Shown: in pieces, positions 47,914 to 54,889 of the stretch
How positions within the stretch are numbered: position 1 is the first letter of the stretch
Layout of the letters: the number at the start of each line of letters is the position of its first letter
Assembly: GCF_000411255.1 (NCBI RefSeq)
Contig: NZ_KE150415.1
Span: 1 to 63,622 of the forward strand
Length of the DNA stretch: 63,622 bases
Origin: Paenibacillus sp. HGH0039
Lineage (GTDB): Bacteria > Bacillota > Bacilli > Paenibacillales > NBRC-103111
Direction of reading: 5' to 3'
Notes under the pieces: generated by a model
Database searches by the model: none
What the model was told of the DNA's origin: nothing
The model's input: the letters and a program-made list of their open reading frames with translations, nothing else
Made by a program: the position numbers and the translations under genes

Positions 47914-47942
47914 AAAAAGAAGAGGGTGTCCCTCTTCTTTTT
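47914..47942 (-). terminator. Intrinsic terminator after the 3D-domain gene
   Basis: A perfect 13-base inverted repeat, AAAAAGAAGAGGG / CCCTCTTCTTTTT with a 3-base loop, flanked by A and T runs, so possibly bidirectional. Confidence 0.85.
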
Positions 47943-47994
47943 GCATACGGTTTGTTACCGGTTTGTAAATCTTCGTTACAGGTAACATGTTATC

Positions 47995-49116
47995 CTAATC
48001 TTGTGTCGGTTTATTCGGACCGATGACGTAAACGGTATATCCCCGTTTCACACCGAAAGTCTTGGCATAATTCATGCTGTCGAAATAAACGTCCATTTTC
48101 TGGCCTTTAATAGCACCGCCCGTATCTTCCGCACGGCGGTATCCGATGCCTTCAATGTACACCCACCAGCCTAACGGCACGACTGATGTATCTACGGCAA
48201 TCGTCTGCCCTTGAACAGGCTTCGTTCCGCTGGCGGTCCGGTTGCCTACGCCCGGCTCTTCGGAAGAGTAAGCGGTCAAGGTAACGTTCTTTAATATTTT
48301 CTTCGCGTCTATGTCGGTACCTGCTTTAGTTACCTGCTTAGGCTTAACCGGTTCGGATGCGGCTGCCACCGTAACGACCGGATTTTTTGTGCCTACAGCC
48401 ACAATCTTATCCACACTGGCGTTTTTGACTGCTTGATCGATAACTTGCTCGGATACGAGTTTTCCGTTTTCGAAAATCTTCTCTTTCTTTTTGACCAATA
48501 CGCCTTCCTGGCCTTCCTGTACGACCTGCTCTTTGCCTTTCAGCAGATCCTCATCGGATTTCTTGACCACACTGAATGCGATGGGCTCCGAAATTTCTTC
48601 CGTTTCTTTCTTCACCCGGACAACTTCGATAGCCGCATTGGCTGAAAGCTCCGTGTCTTTGGCCGGAGTCACTTTGTCGTGCTCTCCCAGCGAAATATTT
48701 GAATCTTGCAGAACTTGATCTACCGTTTTCGCAATGGTATGCACAGTTTGTGTCTGCCCGTCGGCAGTTAGCTGTACGGGTGATGCATGATCAATGACAA
48801 TCTTCTGACCGTCTTGAATCTTGCCGTCAAGCGGCATAGATACCTGATCGTGCTCACCGATTGTAATGGCTTGTTCATCCAGTAGGCGCTGTAGGACCCA
48901 TTGTCTTGTTTCCACAACGGTTTCTCGTCCGTTTACCACCAATGATACGCTTTTACCAGCCGTACCGTATAACAACACCAAAAACATGAAAGTCAAAGCG
49001 AATGAAATGATAGCTGCAAGGATGATCATACGCAAGTTTTCATGCTTCCATCGCAATGCGAAGGACATGCTGGATGATCGCTTAACATGGGTCTCTGATT
49101 GCGAGATATTGCCCAC
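47995..49116 (-). CDS. yabE: Cell-wall-active 3D-domain protein (YabE-like, resuscitation-promoting-factor type)
   Basis: Likely peptidoglycan hydrolase or wall remodelling factor. The 373-residue product has an N-terminal membrane anchor (about 30-52), two DUF348 repeats (about 55-105 and 108-165, each GEHD-containing), a G5 domain (about 166-245) and a C-terminal 3D domain (about 280-370) with its three Asp in EDTGGAIKGQKMDVYFD. The GTG start has GGAGG 9 bases upstream. It lies behind a c-di-AMP riboswitch and before rnmV. Confidence 0.92.
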   Translation of the reverse strand: MGNISQSETHVKRSSSMSFALRWKHENLRMIILAAIISFALTFMFLVLLYGTAGKSVSLVVNGRETVVETRQWVLQRLLDEQAITIGEHDQVSMPLDGKIQDGQKIVIDHASPVQLTADGQTQTVHTIAKTVDQVLQDSNISLGEHDKVTPAKDTELSANAAIEVVRVKKETEEISEPIAFSVVKKSDEDLLKGKEQVVQEGQEGVLVKKKEKIFENGKLVSEQVIDQAVKNASVDKIVAVGTKNPVVTVAAASEPVKPKQVTKAGTDIDAKKILKNVTLTAYSSEEPGVGNRTASGTKPVQGQTIAVDTSVVPLGWWVYIEGIGYRRAEDTGGAIKGQKMDVYFDSMNYAKTFGVKRGYTVYVIGPNKPTQD

Positions 49117-49314
49117 TTCTTCGGTCCTCCTTCAAAGCCTCGCCTCTGTGATACGCATGATGATTTGGACGCGACTTAGGTTTATTTGGCGGTTCCTAAC
49201 GGAACCCTTGCAATTGGCTTCTTTCCCGCCGGCTGACCGGTTGCTCTCAGTCTCTACGGGGTCGGCATCACCTCCGCTTGATGTTTATGCGGGTCGAATA
49301 CCCGTCCGATATGG

Positions 49315-49356
49315 AACAAAAAAGGCCATCGGAAAGAGAAAGCTTCCCGGTGGCCT
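49315..49356 (-). terminator. Riboswitch expression-platform terminator
   Basis: In the leader of the 3D-domain gene, AGGCCACCGGGAAG pairs with CTTTCCGATGGCCT (one mismatch and G-U pairs), followed by TTTTTT on the minus strand. It lies about 200 bases before the start codon and just after the aptamer, so binding of ligand probably promotes termination. Confidence 0.8.
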
Positions 49357-49369
49357 GTGTGTGAGCGCG

Positions 49370-49590
49370 ACTAAACAGAATGACACGACAGTTGGTATCT
49401 CTCCCGGTACGCTTACGAGGTTAGCTGACGGATTCGGGCCGTGAGAGCTGCCCTACTCGCCGGCGGTGCTGCCTGCACCTGCCATTGAGATTCACCCCAA
49501 ATTGTTTCCTGTTGTATCGGCCCAAAAGCTGTTCCGACCTTGACAGCGGTTCCCCCGTTTTCCTTTTACGGAAACTCAGCGTTAAAACTT
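49370..49590 (-). promoter_or_regulatory. c-di-AMP riboswitch (ydaO-yuaA type)
   Basis: The minus strand has the hallmark elements in order: AACGGGGGAACC (about 49545-49556), GGGGTGAATC (49489-49498), TAGGGCAGCTCTCACGG, and CCGAATCCGTCAGCTAACC followed by TCGTAAGCG (49410-49437). This combination is the ydaO-yuaA aptamer consensus, which binds cyclic di-AMP and turns off wall hydrolases and potassium transport genes. Exact ends are approximate. A terminator follows at 49315-49356. Confidence 0.9.
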
Positions 49591-49616
49591 GGCGTTTATT
49601 AAGTTATCATGAAAGT

Positions 49617-49645
49617 ATATTACGCTCAAATATCCAACCTGTAAA
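49617..49645 (-). promoter_or_regulatory. Promoter of the riboswitch/3D-domain transcript
   Basis: On the minus strand TTTACA (49640-49645) and TAATAT (49617-49622) lie 17 bases apart, just upstream of the aptamer. Confidence 0.6.
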
Positions 49646-49779
49646 GGGGGCATATTCCCTAAAAATAAGCAAATTTAACCAAACCACCGGCATTTATCTA
49701 ATTATCTTGCAGTCGTTCTCCTTTTTTCTCCCGTTATCTCACTCCTAGTTTTCCCCATTTCCGCCGTTCCGCTTGGGCA

Positions 49780-49809
49780 TTGGGCTTCCAGGCATTTTTT
49801 GACTATAAT
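49780..49809 (+). promoter_or_regulatory. Promoter of the ABC transporter genes
   Basis: On the plus strand TTGGGC (49780-49785) is 18 bases from a consensus TATAAT (49804-49809), about 70 bases before the ATPase gene. It is divergent from the riboswitch promoter; the 130 bases between are A/T-rich with no other feature seen. Confidence 0.6.
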
Positions 49810-49878
49810 AAAAGATACGGCAATCCGCCCAAAAGGCCGAAAGCCGCAATAACCGATTGAAGAAAAGCAGGTGAAGGC

Positions 49879-50622
49879 ATGAATCCGATTCTTCACATTT
49901 CCCGTCTCAGCGGAGGCTATTTGCCCGGAAAACCGATTCTCCGCGATCTCGAAATTACAGTCGGACAAGGTGAAATGGTCGGTCTGATTGGACTCAACGG
50001 AGCGGGAAAAAGCACGACCATCAAACACATCCTCGGGCTCCTGAAGCCGCAGGAAGGTAGCGTCCGCATCCGTAACCGGACCTTGGAGGAAGATCCGCTC
50101 GGCTACCGGTCCTCGTACTCTTTCGTCCCGGAATCTCCTGAATTGTACGACGATCTGACGATTGAAGAGCATTTGGAACTGACGGCGATGGCTTACGATA
50201 TTCCGAAGGAAGCGTTCAAGGAACGTGCCGGCCGCCTGATGAGCGAGTTCCAGATGGAGCCTAAGCGCAAAAGCTTCCCGGGCCAGCTATCCAAAGGGAT
50301 GAAGCAGAAAGTCATGATCATGAATGCGTTTCTTGTCGAGCCCGCGCTTTATGTCATTGACGAGCCGTTCCTCGGCCTTGACCCGCTGGCGATGCGCTCT
50401 CTTCTCGACATTATGGCGGACTTCAAGAGCAGGGGCGCCAGCTTCCTGATCTGTTCCCACATCCTGGCCACGATCGAAAGATACTGCGACCGGTTCGTCG
50501 TTCTCCATCAGGGACGAATTCTTGCCCAGGGCACACTCGACGAGCTGAGACAACAAACCGGGCTGTCCGATGCGACCCTGGACGAGCTGTTCTATGAGCT
50601 GGTGCGGAGGAATCCGGCATGA
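49879..50622 (+). CDS. ecsA: ABC transporter ATPase (EcsA-like)
   Basis: Energy-coupling subunit of an exporter with EcsB. The 247-residue product has Walker A GLNGAGKSTT (about 38-47), the Q-loop region LGLLKPQEG, signature LSKGMKQKV (about 137), Walker B LYVIDEPFLGLD (about 157) and the switch His in CSHIL. The ATG has AGGTGAAGG upstream. Its stop overlaps the next gene's start by 4 bases. The assignment to EcsA rests on pairing with an EcsB-like membrane protein; the substrate is unknown. In B. subtilis ecsAB is elsewhere. Confidence 0.88.
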   Translation: MNPILHISRLSGGYLPGKPILRDLEITVGQGEMVGLIGLNGAGKSTTIKHILGLLKPQEGSVRIRNRTLEEDPLGYRSSYSFVPESPELYDDLTIEEHLELTAMAYDIPKEAFKERAGRLMSEFQMEPKRKSFPGQLSKGMKQKVMIMNAFLVEPALYVIDEPFLGLDPLAMRSLLDIMADFKSRGASFLICSHILATIERYCDRFVVLHQGRILAQGTLDELRQQTGLSDATLDELFYELVRRNPA

Positions 50623-51881
50623 ACCAAGAAGCAGCCGTTCACAGAGAGGGCACGGCCGGGGCTGTCCGTCAGCTGTGGAAGCGCAGATTCGACCATTACC
50701 GTCAGGAAACGTCCCGTTACTGGGCTTATGTCGCAAGAAGCCAGTTTTTCGGTTTTCTTTTCCTGATTTTTATCGTTTCTTCCTATTATTATGCAAAAAT
50801 ACTTCAGCAGCTTCCGACATCTTTTCCCTACATTTGGATCGTTCTGCTCGTCCTCGTTCCGGCTCTCGCAGCCGGCTCAGTGCGAACCCTTCTAAAGAAT
50901 GCGGACCGGGTGTTTCTGCTTCCTCTGGAACCCGTTATGAACGTGTTCTTCCGGGCGGCTTTCCGCTACAGTCTGGGGATCCAGGCCGCACGATCCATCG
51001 TTCTGATGCTGATTGCATGGCCTTTATACAAACACTGCACGGGTACGGAAGGACAGCCCTTGTGGCTGATGGCGATTTTTGTTCTTCTAATAAAAACAGC
51101 CAACCTGCTCGGCTCGTGGCAGGAAGGCCGTTTTTCATCCCCCGGATGGCGTCTGATCTCAGCGGGTTACCGCTGGGTCTTAAGCGCAGCCGTCGTTTTC
51201 GCCTTGTTCGGTACGGGGCCGCTTCCGGGCGGGGTCGTTCTATTGGCGGGACTTGTCGTCTGGGCGGTCATGTACAGGCTTGGGCCCGGTCGGCGGGCAA
51301 TCGGCGTAGCCTGGGATTACCTCATCGACAACGAGCGCAAACAGCAGTATCGCCTGTACTTGTTTTTTAGCGGCTTCGCCGATGTGCCCCAGCTTCCTGT
51401 GCGCGTAAAACAGAGACGATGGCTGGCCGGAATTACGAACCGGTATTCGTTCCGGTCTTCCTCGCTTTATCTGTATCTCTTCACGAAGACGTTCGTCCGT
51501 TCGGAGCTGCTTGGCATCGTCGTCCGGATCACGCTTGTCGCCGGCCTCGCAGCCGCGGCCGTTCAATCCGCACCGGTGGCCGCCGCCGTCTGCCTTGTGG
51601 CCATGTTCATTTCGCTGATCCAGCTCACCTCGCTGGAACAATCGCACCGCTACACGTTCTGGCTGCAGACTTACCCGGTAGATCCGCGCCGGAAAGTGGA
51701 CGCCGTGGTGCGAATCATCAGCGCCGCTTTCACCTTGCAGGGTATCGTTCTTACCCTGCTGATGGTGCTAAGCGGGGCGGGCGTTTATGCAGCCGCCCCG
51801 CTTGCGGGGCTCGCGCTCGGCCTCGTGCTTTGCGCTACGGTAACGAAGCGGAAATTTACCGCTTCATTTGAGGCCGAGTAA
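50619..51881 (+). CDS. ecsB: ABC transporter membrane protein (EcsB-like)
   Basis: A 420-residue integral membrane protein with about eight segments (for example 44-62, 68-88, 105-125, 180-205, 310-345, 370-410) and the EcsB-like start LWKRRFDHYRQETSRYWAYVARSQFFGFLFLIFIV. It is co-translated with the ATPase gene. Its 3' end overlaps the convergent tatD gene by 18 bases. In Bacillus, Ecs affects secretion, competence and signal-peptide processing of membrane peptides; here only the transporter type is supported. Confidence 0.85.
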   Translation: MNQEAAVHREGTAGAVRQLWKRRFDHYRQETSRYWAYVARSQFFGFLFLIFIVSSYYYAKILQQLPTSFPYIWIVLLVLVPALAAGSVRTLLKNADRVFLLPLEPVMNVFFRAAFRYSLGIQAARSIVLMLIAWPLYKHCTGTEGQPLWLMAIFVLLIKTANLLGSWQEGRFSSPGWRLISAGYRWVLSAAVVFALFGTGPLPGGVVLLAGLVVWAVMYRLGPGRRAIGVAWDYLIDNERKQQYRLYLFFSGFADVPQLPVRVKQRRWLAGITNRYSFRSSSLYLYLFTKTFVRSELLGIVVRITLVAGLAAAAVQSAPVAAAVCLVAMFISLIQLTSLEQSHRYTFWLQTYPVDPRRKVDAVVRIISAAFTLQGIVLTLLMVLSGAGVYAAAPLAGLALGLVLCATVTKRKFTASFEAE

Positions 51882-52631
51882 ACGCACGGCATTGTCCGTC
51901 GTCACTTTGGCCAGTTCCTCCAGGCTCATGCCGCGCAGCTCGGCCGCCGCTTCGGCAACGAGACGCACGTATGACGTTTCGTTGCGTTTGCCCCGGAACG
52001 GATGAGGCGTCAAATAAGGCGCATCCGTTTCGATAAGCAGGCGGTCAAGCGGCACCTGCTTGAGGACTTCCTTGGGCTGCTTGGCGTTTTTGAACGTAAT
52101 GGGACCCCCGAAGGAAATATGGAAATTCATATCCAGACACTGCTTTGCCGTTTCCCAACTGCCGGAATAGCAGTGCATAATGCCGCCGACTTCGGCGGCT
52201 TTTTCTTCTTTCAGGATATCGACGATATCTTGGTGAGCCTCTCGGTTATGGATCACGATCGGAAGTCCGACCTTGCGTGCAAGGCGGATCTGTTCGCGAA
52301 ACACTTTCGCCTGCACATCTTTCGGCGACGTATCCCAGTGATAGTCCAGCCCGATCTCCCCGATCGCCACTACTTTCTCGTGCTTGCACAGATCCTCGAT
52401 CCATTCAAGGTCGCCGGGCCGCATATCGATCGCATCGGTCGGGTGCCAGCCTACTGTCGTCCATATAAAATCGTACTTCTCGGCAAGCTCGATGGAAGAA
52501 GGAATGGTTTCGCGGTTGAACCCTACGTTAACAATCCGGGTTACCCCGTTGTCCCACGCCCTTTGGATAGCATCATCACGGTCTTCGTTGAAAGCTTCAT
52601 TGTTCATATGAGTATGAGTATCGGTCAGCAT
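51864..52631 (-). CDS. tatD: TatD-family metal-dependent hydrolase (DNase)
   Basis: Metal-dependent nuclease of the amidohydrolase fold. The 255-residue product has THTHMNNEAF with the metal-binding His pair (residues 5-7), VAIGEIGLDYHWD (about 90-102), VIHNREAH, GGIMHCYSGSWE and LLIETDAPYLTPHPFRGKRNE (about 198-218). It lies 36 bases after the HD gene, convergent with the ABC genes. In B. subtilis the homologue yabD follows metS. Confidence 0.94.
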   Translation of the reverse strand: MLTDTHTHMNNEAFNEDRDDAIQRAWDNGVTRIVNVGFNRETIPSSIELAEKYDFIWTTVGWHPTDAIDMRPGDLEWIEDLCKHEKVVAIGEIGLDYHWDTSPKDVQAKVFREQIRLARKVGLPIVIHNREAHQDIVDILKEEKAAEVGGIMHCYSGSWETAKQCLDMNFHISFGGPITFKNAKQPKEVLKQVPLDRLLIETDAPYLTPHPFRGKRNETSYVRLVAEAAAELRGMSLEELAKVTTDNAVRLLGLK

Positions 52632-52667
52632 AACGGGAACTCCTTTTGTTTCGTCTGTTTTTTTGAA

Positions 52668-53942
52668 TTAGGCGTCGAACAGCTTCTTACGGAGAGCCGC
52701 AGCCTTGCCGCCCTCTTTTTCAAACAACTCGGCGGGGTAATATATACGGTGCTGCCCCATATGAATGCCCGAGATCGATTTGACGATTTCGGAGCGTGCC
52801 GAAATTTCCGTCAATTTATCCTGGCCGTCAAGCAGCAGAATGGGTTGTTTGTCTTCCTTGCCGGTATCGGGCCGGTATACATCGTACGACTGGTCCGAAG
52901 GGAAATCCAGCTCCAGATAATAATCCGCATCAAACCCGGCCTCCACCAGAGCGTCACGGAATTCCGTCAGGAGTTCTTTGTCCCACTCTTCCACGGCCGA
53001 GAATTTGAACAAGCGGCGGTGCAGAAAGCGGCCGGACAAATCAGCCAGCACGGGGTCTTTTTCCAAACTCCAATACATCAGAACCGTCTGCATCAAAGAT
53101 TCGTCCAGGAGGAAATAATCCTCCAGCGACAATTTCCCTTGGAAAAGATGAAGGATCGGCTCCGGCATAAATGTAAACGAGTAACCGTCTTCGAATAGCG
53201 CCTTGGCGCACTCTAGAACTTTCCCCAGCAAAATCTCCGCGCTCCGGGTAACCGGATGAAAATAAACCTGCCAGTACATCTGGTAACGGGACATCAAATA
53301 ATCTTCGACGGCATGCATCCCGCTCTCTTTTACGACAATTTTCCCTTTATAAGGCCGTACTACCCTCAGAATACGCTCCAGATCGAAAGTTCCGTAATTC
53401 ACACCTGTAAAATACGCGTCCCGCAGCAAATAATCCATCCGGTCGGCATCGAGCTGGGACGAGACGAGACTCGTTACGATTTCCTTGCGATAGGTTTTGC
53501 AAATGACACCGGCAACGTCATGGGCAAACGTCGGCGACACTCTGGAAAGCACTTGGTTTACTTCACTGTCACCCAAAATGATCCGGCAGGACCAATTTTC
53601 GTGATTCGTTCCGAATACTTTTTCAATAGAGTGGGAAAATGGCCCGTGACCGACATCATGCAGCAGGGCGGCGCATAAACAAAGCAGCCTTTCCTCTTCC
53701 GGCCAGTCGGCATATGAATTTCTTTCGAATTGAGAAATAATCTTTCTCGTAATCTCGTAAACGCCGAGCGAGTGGGAAAAACGGCTGTGCTCCGCGCCGT
53801 GAAAGGTCAGGAATGAAGTGCCCAGCTGGCGGATACGCCGCAGCCGCTGAAATTCCCTGGTGTTGATGAGGTCCCAAACCGTACGGTCCTGCACATAAAT
53901 ATATTTATGGACAGGGTCTTTAAAAACTTTTTCTTCTATCAT
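52668..53942 (-). CDS. HD-domain phosphohydrolase (YwfO-like)
   Basis: A 424-residue HD-superfamily protein. The N-terminal HD domain has the metal-binding residues in FHGAEHSRFSHSLGVYEITRKI (about 50-70) and AALLHDVGHGPFSHSIE (about 92-108), and DADRMDYLLRDAYFTGVNYGTFD (about 174-196), as in dGTPase- and SAMHD1-related proteins. It resembles YwfO-type triphosphohydrolases. GGAGG precedes the start. It occupies the place between abrB and tatD that metS holds in B. subtilis. Substrate not established. Confidence 0.88.
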   Translation of the reverse strand: MIEEKVFKDPVHKYIYVQDRTVWDLINTREFQRLRRIRQLGTSFLTFHGAEHSRFSHSLGVYEITRKIISQFERNSYADWPEEERLLCLCAALLHDVGHGPFSHSIEKVFGTNHENWSCRIILGDSEVNQVLSRVSPTFAHDVAGVICKTYRKEIVTSLVSSQLDADRMDYLLRDAYFTGVNYGTFDLERILRVVRPYKGKIVVKESGMHAVEDYLMSRYQMYWQVYFHPVTRSAEILLGKVLECAKALFEDGYSFTFMPEPILHLFQGKLSLEDYFLLDESLMQTVLMYWSLEKDPVLADLSGRFLHRRLFKFSAVEEWDKELLTEFRDALVEAGFDADYYLELDFPSDQSYDVYRPDTGKEDKQPILLLDGQDKLTEISARSEIVKSISGIHMGQHRIYYPAELFEKEGGKAAALRKKLFDA

Positions 53943-53956
53943 TTTTCCGCCTCCTT

Positions 53957-53963
53957 TTCGACA
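53957..53963 (-). promoter_or_regulatory. Spo0A box upstream of the HD gene
   Basis: TGTCGAA on the minus strand is an exact 0A box, about 15 bases before the HD hydrolase start, where binding would hinder transcription or lie within the transcript's start region. Confidence 0.5.
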
Positions 53964-53999
53964 TAAAAGCCGACTATTTGATCAATTAAACAAGGATTT

Positions 54000-54006
54000 T
54001 GTCGAA
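54000..54006 (+). promoter_or_regulatory. Spo0A box between the HD gene and abrB
   Basis: TGTCGAA on the plus strand, an exact 0A box, overlaps a weak minus-strand -10 (CATTAT) of the likely HD-gene promoter. Confidence 0.5.
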
Positions 54007-54186
54007 TAATGTTTCTGGCCATTTTCCAAACCAAGTGGTACTTGTCACAAAAATAAAACAATTGTCAGTTCAAAGGAAAGCGGTTAACTGCAAAAGATCC
54101 ACTTATTTTTAAGGGTTAAGGAGGAATTCGGCATTTCACAAAGAATTCATTAAATATAAAAACTGCAATTAGAGACCAATTTTGGG

Positions 54187-54215
54187 TTGACTATTTTGGG
54201 AATGCTTGGTATCAT
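54187..54215 (+). promoter_or_regulatory. abrB promoter
   Basis: TTGACT (54187-54192) and TATCAT (54210-54215) are 17 bases apart, about 70 bases upstream of abrB. The remaining upstream part of this 340-base gap is A/T-rich, holds the Spo0A boxes listed separately and no gene. Confidence 0.75.
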
Positions 54216-54230
54216 GAATATCGAAAACTA

Positions 54231-54237
54231 TGTCGAA
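54231..54237 (+). promoter_or_regulatory. Spo0A box downstream of the abrB promoter
   Basis: TGTCGAA is an exact 0A box about 16-22 bases after the abrB -10, the position where phosphorylated Spo0A represses abrB in B. subtilis. A partial box (ATCGAAAA) lies just before it at about 54220. Confidence 0.7.
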
Positions 54238-54282
54238 TAATGACGATTAATTATTTCAGTAGATTGGAAGGAGCTTTTATAT

Positions 54283-54537
54283 ATGATGAAATCCACAGGT
54301 ATTGTAAGAAAAGTCGACGAATTGGGGCGTGTCGTTATTCCAATCGAACTTCGCCGTACACTCGGTATCGGTGAAAAGGACGCGCTGGAGATTTATGTAG
54401 ACGGCGAGCGCATCATGCTCAAGAAATATGAGCCTGCTTGTATCTTCTGCGGCAACGCTGAAAATGTGACTTATTTCAAAGGAAAAATTGTTTGTCACGA
54501 ATGTTTAAATGAAATGCCAATACCTGTGACAAAATAA
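54283..54537 (+). CDS. abrB: Transition-state regulator AbrB
   Basis: DNA-binding repressor of post-exponential genes. The 84-residue product has the AbrB swapped-hairpin domain (about 1-50, KSTGIVRKVDELGRVVIPIELRRTLGI) and a C-terminal zinc-like Cys pair region CIFCGNAENV...CHECLNEMPIPVTK. That C-terminal part, with four Cys, resembles the Abh/AbrB families. AAGGAG lies 9 bases before the first ATG. Read opposite to its neighbours, as abrB is in B. subtilis. Confidence 0.95.
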   Translation: MMKSTGIVRKVDELGRVVIPIELRRTLGIGEKDALEIYVDGERIMLKKYEPACIFCGNAENVTYFKGKIVCHECLNEMPIPVTK

Positions 54538-54889
54538 GAAAAATAGTATATAATAAGAACTAGCAAAGTTCCCATTGGTAATTCTAACCTTTTTCATATC
54601 TCCTCTACGTCTCTGATCCCGGCGGACCACCGTCATGGATTAGGGACATTTTTTTGTCCGGAAACGTGAAAAAGCTTTCTGCTGCAGGGCACAGTTGCCA
54701 AGCACCCCATGCGAAACCTGAGGGAATAGGAGCCGCCGAAAGTGCACACGCGTCTCCGTACAGAATGGCTCCGTCATCACTTGCATCGGGCCTCGTTTGG
54801 AAGCGCTCATTCCCTGGTCCGCCCGGTGATTCCGGAGCCTCTGCAATCATACCCGCAAGCCTGGGCATAATTTCTCTTGGACCGGCAGC
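54538..54889. other. Gap between abrB and rsmI, no confident gene
   Basis: About 350 bases, A/T-rich next to abrB and then G+C-rich. An 87-codon frame on the minus strand (54605-54868) starts 20 bases after rsmI; its product is Pro/Gly/Ala-rich, matches nothing I know and lacks a good ribosome-binding site. A small hairpin GGACA / TGTCC with a T-rich loop lies at 54647-54660. No convincing terminator for abrB or rsmI was found. Confidence 0.3.

Noticed and set aside
49254-49268. Four-codon leader peptide (M-P-T-P) in the 3D-domain gene leader
   Set aside because: The GGAGG site lies two bases from the ATG and the peptide has no regulatory codon run.
54505-54597. 30-codon hydrophobic minus-strand frame overlapping the abrB 3' end, toxin-like
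   Set aside because: GAGGAG is only two bases from the ATG, too close for good initiation, and the hydrophobicity comes from A/T-rich sequence; no antitoxin RNA evidence.
54600-54660. T-box-like sequence (TGGTCCGCC on the minus strand)
   Set aside because: It deviates from the conserved T-box TGGTACCGCG, lacks specifier-stem elements, and no aminoacyl-tRNA synthetase gene lies downstream.
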